NCBI RefSeq assembly: GCF_000295955.2
Contig: NZ_ALXE01000026.1
Location: 62,001-126,000, forward strand
Direction of reading: 5' to 3'
Length of the DNA: 64,000 bases
Source of the DNA: Pantoea sp. A4
GTDB taxonomy: Bacteria > Pseudomonadota > Gammaproteobacteria > Enterobacterales > Enterobacteriaceae
This document shows positions 59,925 through 64,000 of this stretch, in pieces. Positions within the stretch are counted from its first letter, which is position 1. Each line of letters starts with the position of its first letter. The notes beneath the pieces were generated by a model, which made no database searches, was not told the origin of the DNA, and saw only the letters and a list, made by a program, of their open reading frames with translations. A program made the translations under genes and the position numbers.

Positions 59925-60692
59925 TCAGATAATGCGCTGGCTGCCTTTAAAGTCGCGCATGAAACTGCCCCAGCGACGCTCATAGAACGGCGTGAGGTGG
60001 GCAGTAAAGAAGTGGCTCACGCCCTTATCGTCCAGACGTATCTCGCACAAATCAATCGGTTCATCTTCTGCCAGCGTATCCGTAGCGACGCTGCCTGCCG
60101 CCTGAATAATCGCATCGATATCGCTATCCGCTTCAATGCCAATCAGCAGGTTGGCGGGCTGATCGGCGCTTTCACGAATACTGGCAACAAAAGCACGACG
60201 CACCTGCTTGTATTTACTGAACAACTGCGTCAACGAATCGATCATCTGTGCTGGCGGTTCGGCCACCTCAGACAACAACAGCGCCTGCCCGCCTTCCAGC
60301 ACGGTTTGCTGGCTCAGGGCGCTGCCCTCTTCTCCTAGCAGGTGTGCAATTTCTCCCGGCGAAAACTCTTTCCCGACCGGCAACTTAGGGTTTAGAAACA
60401 GGGCCTGGCCCTGCGTCATCTCAAACAAGGTGCGCACCGGCAGGCGCAGATAACCCTGCTCCTGGCTGATGGCTTCACCCATTGCTTCCAGCGAAGAGAA
60501 GAAGGGAATCACACTGCTACCATCCTCTTTTTCCCAGTGCTGCAGATCCACCGGGGTGGCGGCATCCAGCGTCAGGCTGGTGGATTCACCCGGCACCCAG
60601 GCATCTGATTCCAGCAGCAGCTGGAAAAACTCCGGGCGGTGTGCCGGTTCCGTGGCCGCTAGCGCTAATACTTCTTCCAGACGATTACTCAT
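59925..60692 (-). CDS. sseB: SseB family protein (enhanced serine sensitivity protein)
   Basis: 255 residues (E. coli 258). Two SseB domains are visible: an N-terminal one with SSVIPFFSSLEAMGEAI and LFLNPKLPVGKEFSPGEIAHLL, and a C-terminal one with ADQPANLLIGIEADSD and the ending FYERRWGSFMRDFKGSQRII. Molecular function is poorly defined; overexpression alters serine sensitivity in E. coli. It starts 18 bp after pepB. Confidence 0.92.
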   Translation of the reverse strand: MSNRLEEVLALAATEPAHRPEFFQLLLESDAWVPGESTSLTLDAATPVDLQHWEKEDGSSVIPFFSSLEAMGEAISQEQGYLRLPVRTLFEMTQGQALFLNPKLPVGKEFSPGEIAHLLGEEGSALSQQTVLEGGQALLLSEVAEPPAQMIDSLTQLFSKYKQVRRAFVASIRESADQPANLLIGIEADSDIDAIIQAAGSVATDTLAEDEPIDLCEIRLDDKGVSHFFTAHLTPFYERRWGSFMRDFKGSQRII

Positions 60693-60710
60693 GCTCGGTT
60701 CCGCTTAGCC

Positions 60711-61997
60711 TTATTTCAACAACAGGTTAGCCAGCGTACGCACGCCCAGACCGGTAGCACCCGCAGACCACTGATCCACCGCACCTTTACGGTAGGTCGC
60801 AGAACAGTCAATGTGCAGCCAGCCCTGTTGGTATTTGCTGACGAAGTGCGAGAGGAATGCCGCAGCGGTGCTGGCCCCTGCACTGTGTGCCGGGCTGGCG
60901 ATGTTGTTGAGATCGGCAAAGTTGGAAGGCAGATGGCTGCGATGGAATTCTGCCAGTGGCAGACGCCAGAAAGGCTCGTTCTCACTGGTCGCGCTGCCCA
61001 GCAACGACTGTGCTAACACGTCATCGAAGGTAAACAGGGCGTGATAATCATTGCCGAGGGCTGTTTTCGCCGCGCCGGTCAATGTAGCAGCGTCGATCAG
61101 CAGCGTTGGGTTCTGCTCGCTGGCGTCAATTAACGCATCTGCCAGTACCAGGCGACCTTCTGCATCGGTGTTCATCACTTCTACCGACTTACCGTTACGA
61201 TAATGGATGATATCGCCCAGTTTGAAGGCGTTACCGCTCACCATGTTATCGGCACAGCACAGGTAGAGTTTCACTCGACGGTCCAGGCCACGCGAGATCG
61301 CTAGGGCCAGTGCGCCAGTCACCGTCGCAGCACCGCCCATGTCAGACTTCATGGAATCCATAAAGCTGCTCTGCTTCAGGCTGTAACCGCCGGTATCAAA
61401 GGTGATGCCTTTACCCACCAGACAAGCATAAACCGGCGCATTTTCATCGCCAGTAGGGTTGAAGTCCAGCGCCAGGAACACTGGCGGACGGCTTGAACCG
61501 CGCCCAACGGTATGGATACCCAGGTAGCCTTGTTCACGCAGATCTTCGCCTTTCGTGATGCGATAGCTCGCGTTCTCGCCGCCAACAGCGGTGATCAGGT
61601 CAATGGCGCTGTGCGCCAGCTCTTCCGGACCGAGCACATCAGAAGGCTGATTGATGGTGTCACGCACCCAGTTAATCGCCTGCCAGCGGCGGTCAAATTC
61701 GGCTTGATCGGCGTCGTTCAGGGTCGGCCAGTTAACCTGACGCTTGCCCTTTGGTGAGCGATAGCCCTGCCAGAAGGCCCAGCACTTCTCCAGGTCCCAG
61801 CCTTCACCGCTCAGGGTGACATGACGGATCCCTTGCCCATCCAGTTTACGCGCAGCGCGCTGAATGCGACCGTTGGCGTCATTGTCGGTTAAATGCAGCG
61901 TGAAACCTGTTTCATTGCTGCTCAGTAGGGCTTTTTCGCCCCAGCGCGCATCGGCAGGCTGGGTGCTGAGGGTGATGTTCATTGATTCAGTTGTCAT
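60711..61997 (-). CDS. pepB: aminopeptidase B
   Basis: 428 residues (E. coli 427). M17 leucyl aminopeptidase family: metal ligands in [29 protein letters not shown] and the signature [15 protein letters not shown] cytosolic metal-dependent hexamer that trims peptides, including Cys-Gly. In E. coli pepB is preceded by iscX of the isc operon; here it begins only 44 bp after iscS, so it is probably transcribed with iscR-iscS. Confidence 0.96.
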   Translation of the reverse strand: MTTESMNITLSTQPADARWGEKALLSSNETGFTLHLTDNDANGRIQRAARKLDGQGIRHVTLSGEGWDLEKCWAFWQGYRSPKGKRQVNWPTLNDADQAEFDRRWQAINWVRDTINQPSDVLGPEELAHSAIDLITAVGGENASYRITKGEDLREQGYLGIHTVGRGSSRPPVFLALDFNPTGDENAPVYACLVGKGITFDTGGYSLKQSSFMDSMKSDMGGAATVTGALALAISRGLDRRVKLYLCCADNMVSGNAFKLGDIIHYRNGKSVEVMNTDAEGRLVLADALIDASEQNPTLLIDAATLTGAAKTALGNDYHALFTFDDVLAQSLLGSATSENEPFWRLPLAEFHRSHLPSNFADLNNIASPAHSAGASTAAAFLSHFVSKYQQGWLHIDCSATYRKGAVDQWSAGATGLGVRTLANLLLK

Positions 61998-62041
61998 CGC
62001 GTGGCTCCGTAGATTTTATGGTTTTTTCCAGCCAAATCGGG

Positions 62042-63205
62042 TTATTGCGCGCGGTTCAGCTCACGTAAGCGAGTGACCGATTTTTGTACCAGGGCTACGG
62101 CATAATCAATTTGCTCTTCGGTGGTAAAACGCCCCAAAGAGAAACGCAACGCACTGTAAGCCAGTGCATCACTGACGCCCATCGCCCGCAGGACATAGGA
62201 AGGCTCAAGGCTGGCGGATGTACAGGCCGACCCGCTCGACAGTGCCAGGTCTTTCAGCATCATGATCAGTGATTCGCCGTCAACATCGGCAAAACTGACA
62301 TTGAGGATGTTGGCCGCGCTCTGTTCAAAATTCCCGTTGAGAGAGACGCCTTTCAGTTGGCTTAATCCCTGCCACAGGCGCGAGCGTAGCTGTGCCAGCC
62401 TTGCCATTTCAGCGCTTTGCTCTTCACGGGCAATCTGAAAGGCTTCGCCCATGCCAACAATCTGATGCACGGCCAGCGTGCCGGAACGCATACCGCGTTC
62501 ATGGCCGCCACCGTGGATCTGCGCCTCAAGAGACACTTTCGGATTACGGCGTACGAACAGCCCGCCGATCCCTTTCGGTCCATAGATTTTATGGGCGGAG
62601 AACGACATCAGATCAACCGGCAAAACGCCGAGGTCGACCGGCAACTTACCGACACTCTGCGTCGCATCAACATGGAATAAGATTGCGCGCGCACGACACA
62701 GTTCCCCGGTCGCCACAATATCGTGGATCACGCCGGTTTCGTTGTTAACGTGCATCAGGGAAACCAGAATGGTATCGGCGCGTAATGCCGCTTCGACTGC
62801 GGCAGTTGAAATCGTGCCGTCCGCCTCTGGTGCTAAATAGGTGACGTCAAACCCTTCACGTTCGAGCTGCTGGCAGCTATCGAGTACCGCTTTGTGTTCG
62901 ATCTGGCTGGTGATGATGTGATTACCGCGAGCGCGGTGAAAATGTGCGGCACCTTTAATGGCAAGGTTGTCAGATTCGGTGGCACCGGAAGTAAAGACGA
63001 TTTCGCGGGGGTCGGCATTGAGCAACTCAGCGATTTGGTTACGCGCAACGTCAACCGCCTCTTCTGCTTGCCAGCCAAAACGGTGCCCGCGCGAAGCTGG
63101 ATTACCGAAGGTGCCATCCAGCGTGAGAAACTGCATCATTTTGCTGGCCACACGCGGATCGGCCGGCGTGGTGGCGGCGTAATCCAGGTAAATCGGTAAT
63201 TTCAT
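62042..63205 (-). CDS. iscS: cysteine desulfurase IscS with shortened C-terminus
   Basis: 387 residues from the ATG at 63205, against 404 in E. coli. A PLP fold-type I enzyme that takes sulfur from cysteine: the PLP lysine is in [12 protein letters not shown], and the persulfide cysteine in the loop [19 protein letters not shown]. The N-terminus [19 protein letters not shown] is typical. The protein ends ...[11 protein letters not shown], so the final 17 or so residues of E. coli IscS, which follow RLRDL and include the IscU-contacting tail, are absent. No iscU follows. It probably still serves tRNA thiolation and other sulfur acceptors. Confidence 0.92.
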   Translation of the reverse strand: MKLPIYLDYAATTPADPRVASKMMQFLTLDGTFGNPASRGHRFGWQAEEAVDVARNQIAELLNADPREIVFTSGATESDNLAIKGAAHFHRARGNHIITSQIEHKAVLDSCQQLEREGFDVTYLAPEADGTISTAAVEAALRADTILVSLMHVNNETGVIHDIVATGELCRARAILFHVDATQSVGKLPVDLGVLPVDLMSFSAHKIYGPKGIGGLFVRRNPKVSLEAQIHGGGHERGMRSGTLAVHQIVGMGEAFQIAREEQSAEMARLAQLRSRLWQGLSQLKGVSLNGNFEQSAANILNVSFADVDGESLIMMLKDLALSSGSACTSASLEPSYVLRAMGVSDALAYSALRFSLGRFTTEEQIDYAVALVQKSVTRLRELNRAQ

Positions 63206-63298
63206 TGCGCTAAAGCTCCGTATCTGAATGCATACGTCTTTATAGCATGATTCGGCCTTTCCCGTATTTAGCAGGAAAGGCCGCAAAGCAAGAGGTGA

Positions 63299-63796
63299 TT
63301 AAGAGGCGCGCAGATTGACGTTGATTTCGTGAACGCGATTGTTCTGGAAACGACGGTTGTCATTCATATTCTGACGATCGGCCACATCCAGGATCTCCTG
63401 GTTATTCACCAGTTCAGCCAACGTGATGTTGTTCAGGAATTCGCTGATACGCACGCTCAGGTCACGCCACAGCACGTGAGTCAGGCAGCGCTCGCCGCCC
63501 TGGCAGCCTTCTTTGCCCTGGCATTTGGTGGCATCAACTGATTCATCGACAGCGGTGATCACTTCACCCACCGCGATGGCGGCAGAGTCTTTACCCAGCA
63601 GGTAACCACCGCCTGGACCACGTACGCTGGCAACCAGCTCGTGTTTACGTAAACGTGAGAATAACTGCTCCAGATAAGATAACGAAATGCCCTGACGCTC
63701 AGAGATATCTGCTAACGGCACCGGTCCCTCGTGCGAGTGAAGTGCAACATCAAGCATAGCGGTTACAGCATAACGTCCTTTGGATGTCAGTCTCAT
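63299..63796 (-). CDS. iscR: Fe-S sensing transcription regulator IscR
   Basis: 165 residues (E. coli 162). Rrf2 family winged helix: [19 protein letters not shown] and [21 protein letters not shown]. The [2Fe-2S] ligands are the three cysteines in [20 protein letters not shown], followed by the histidine. Holo-IscR represses its own operon through type 1 sites, three of which lie upstream. It is followed after 93 bp by iscS. Its cluster must be supplied although iscU and partners are missing here. Confidence 0.96.
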   Translation of the reverse strand: MRLTSKGRYAVTAMLDVALHSHEGPVPLADISERQGISLSYLEQLFSRLRKHELVASVRGPGGGYLLGKDSAAIAVGEVITAVDESVDATKCQGKEGCQGGERCLTHVLWRDLSVRISEFLNNITLAELVNNQEILDVADRQNMNDNRRFQNNRVHEINVNLRAS

Positions 63797-63865
63797 AGCA
63801 TACGGCCTCGGTCAGCGTCCGGTTATCGGAGGGTTTCATTTGTAAACAGATGGCTGCAGTTTGTC

Positions 63866-63940
63866 ATTCCTGAGTAATTTGGTCAACTATTTATCTGACT
63901 AATTTACTCAAGTATTTAACCGAGCGGTTTACTCAGGTAT
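63866..63940 (-). promoter_or_regulatory. three contiguous IscR type-1-like sites in the iscR promoter
   Basis: On the minus strand three 25-bp units lie end to end: 63940-63916, 63915-63891 and 63890-63866. Each begins ATA[C/G][C/T]TGA and has the A/T-rich centre and [A/C]TC[A/G]G right half of the type 1 consensus. The middle unit matches best. The third unit overlaps a TTGACC that could be the -35 box, with CAAACT 17 bp later as -10. E. coli has two such sites. Confidence 0.7.
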
Positions 63941-63955
63941 TAACCCTCTGATTTC

Positions 63956-64000
63956 CTACTCTTTATCGCTGCCTTTACGCTTTTCAAACGACGATAACAT
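63956..64000 (-). CDS. 3' end of a leftward gene, probably trmJ
   Basis: The last 14 codons (ending FEKRKGSDKE, stop TAG at 63958-63956) of a frame that enters from the right edge. In E. coli trmJ, a tRNA Cm32/Um32 methyltransferase, lies immediately upstream of iscR in this orientation. The identification rests on position and a plausible tail only. Confidence 0.45.
   Translation of the reverse strand: MLSSFEKRKGSDKE

Overview
The window reads as the chromosome of an enterobacterium of the Pantoea/Erwinia branch. The backbone genes match Escherichia coli counterparts along their length and keep the familiar order (ppk-ppx, guaA-guaB, xseA, der-bamB-yfgM-hisS-ispG-rodZ-pilW-rlmN-ndk-pbpC-yfhM, sseA/sseB, pepB, iscS-iscR). 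The genus is inferred from a periplasmic glucose-oxidation layout (two PQQ glucose dehydrogenases plus an idonate/ketogluconate operon) and was not checked against a database.

Left backbone (1-14,760): the 5' end of a PstC-like permease diverges from a ppk-ppx-tehB polyphosphate/tellurite operon. Next come yfgG, a small HTH gene, and idnD-idnO-idnT with CRP-like and GntR/IdnR-like sites. An AraC regulator, a DUF2000 gene, a first gcd, and a hipB antitoxin gene with a decayed hipA toxin gene complete this part.

Accessory region (14,761-33,904): foreign DNA sits at the 3' end of guaA. Three att-like sequences (14,761, 18,690 and 33,888) divide it into two tandem elements. Each element begins with a pair of AATACCAT boxes 12 bp apart, 73-74 bp inside the core. 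Element A (about 3.9 kb) has no integrase; its only clear gene encodes a 1026-residue DEAH helicase with a possible C-terminal nuclease. Element B (about 15.2 kb) carries a defence block: a Gabija-like OLD nuclease plus UvrD helicase, a broken antitoxin gene, an Abi_C gene frameshifted at a G8 tract, a nuclease-like gene and a BsuBI/PstI-type restriction-modification pair. Its mobility block holds a serine resolvase, an RP4-type traJ-oriT-traK region without relaxase, an AEP primase-like replication gene, an AlpA regulator, an unknown HTH protein and a P4-type integrase. The likely life cycle is integration at guaA, possible replication through its own primase, and transfer by borrowing the relaxase and secretion system of an IncP-like helper plasmid.

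Right backbone (33,889-64,000): guaA-guaB have a PurR operator, followed by xseA, a tandem pair of ~205 bp palindromic repeats, a second gcd, and the der-to-ndk block. pbpC-yfhM, sseA, sseB and pepB come next. The ISC locus is drastically reduced. iscR is followed by an iscS lacking the usual C-terminal tail, and pepB begins 44 bp later; iscU, iscA, hscB, hscA, fdx and iscX are absent. Three end-to-end IscR type-1-like sites precede iscR.
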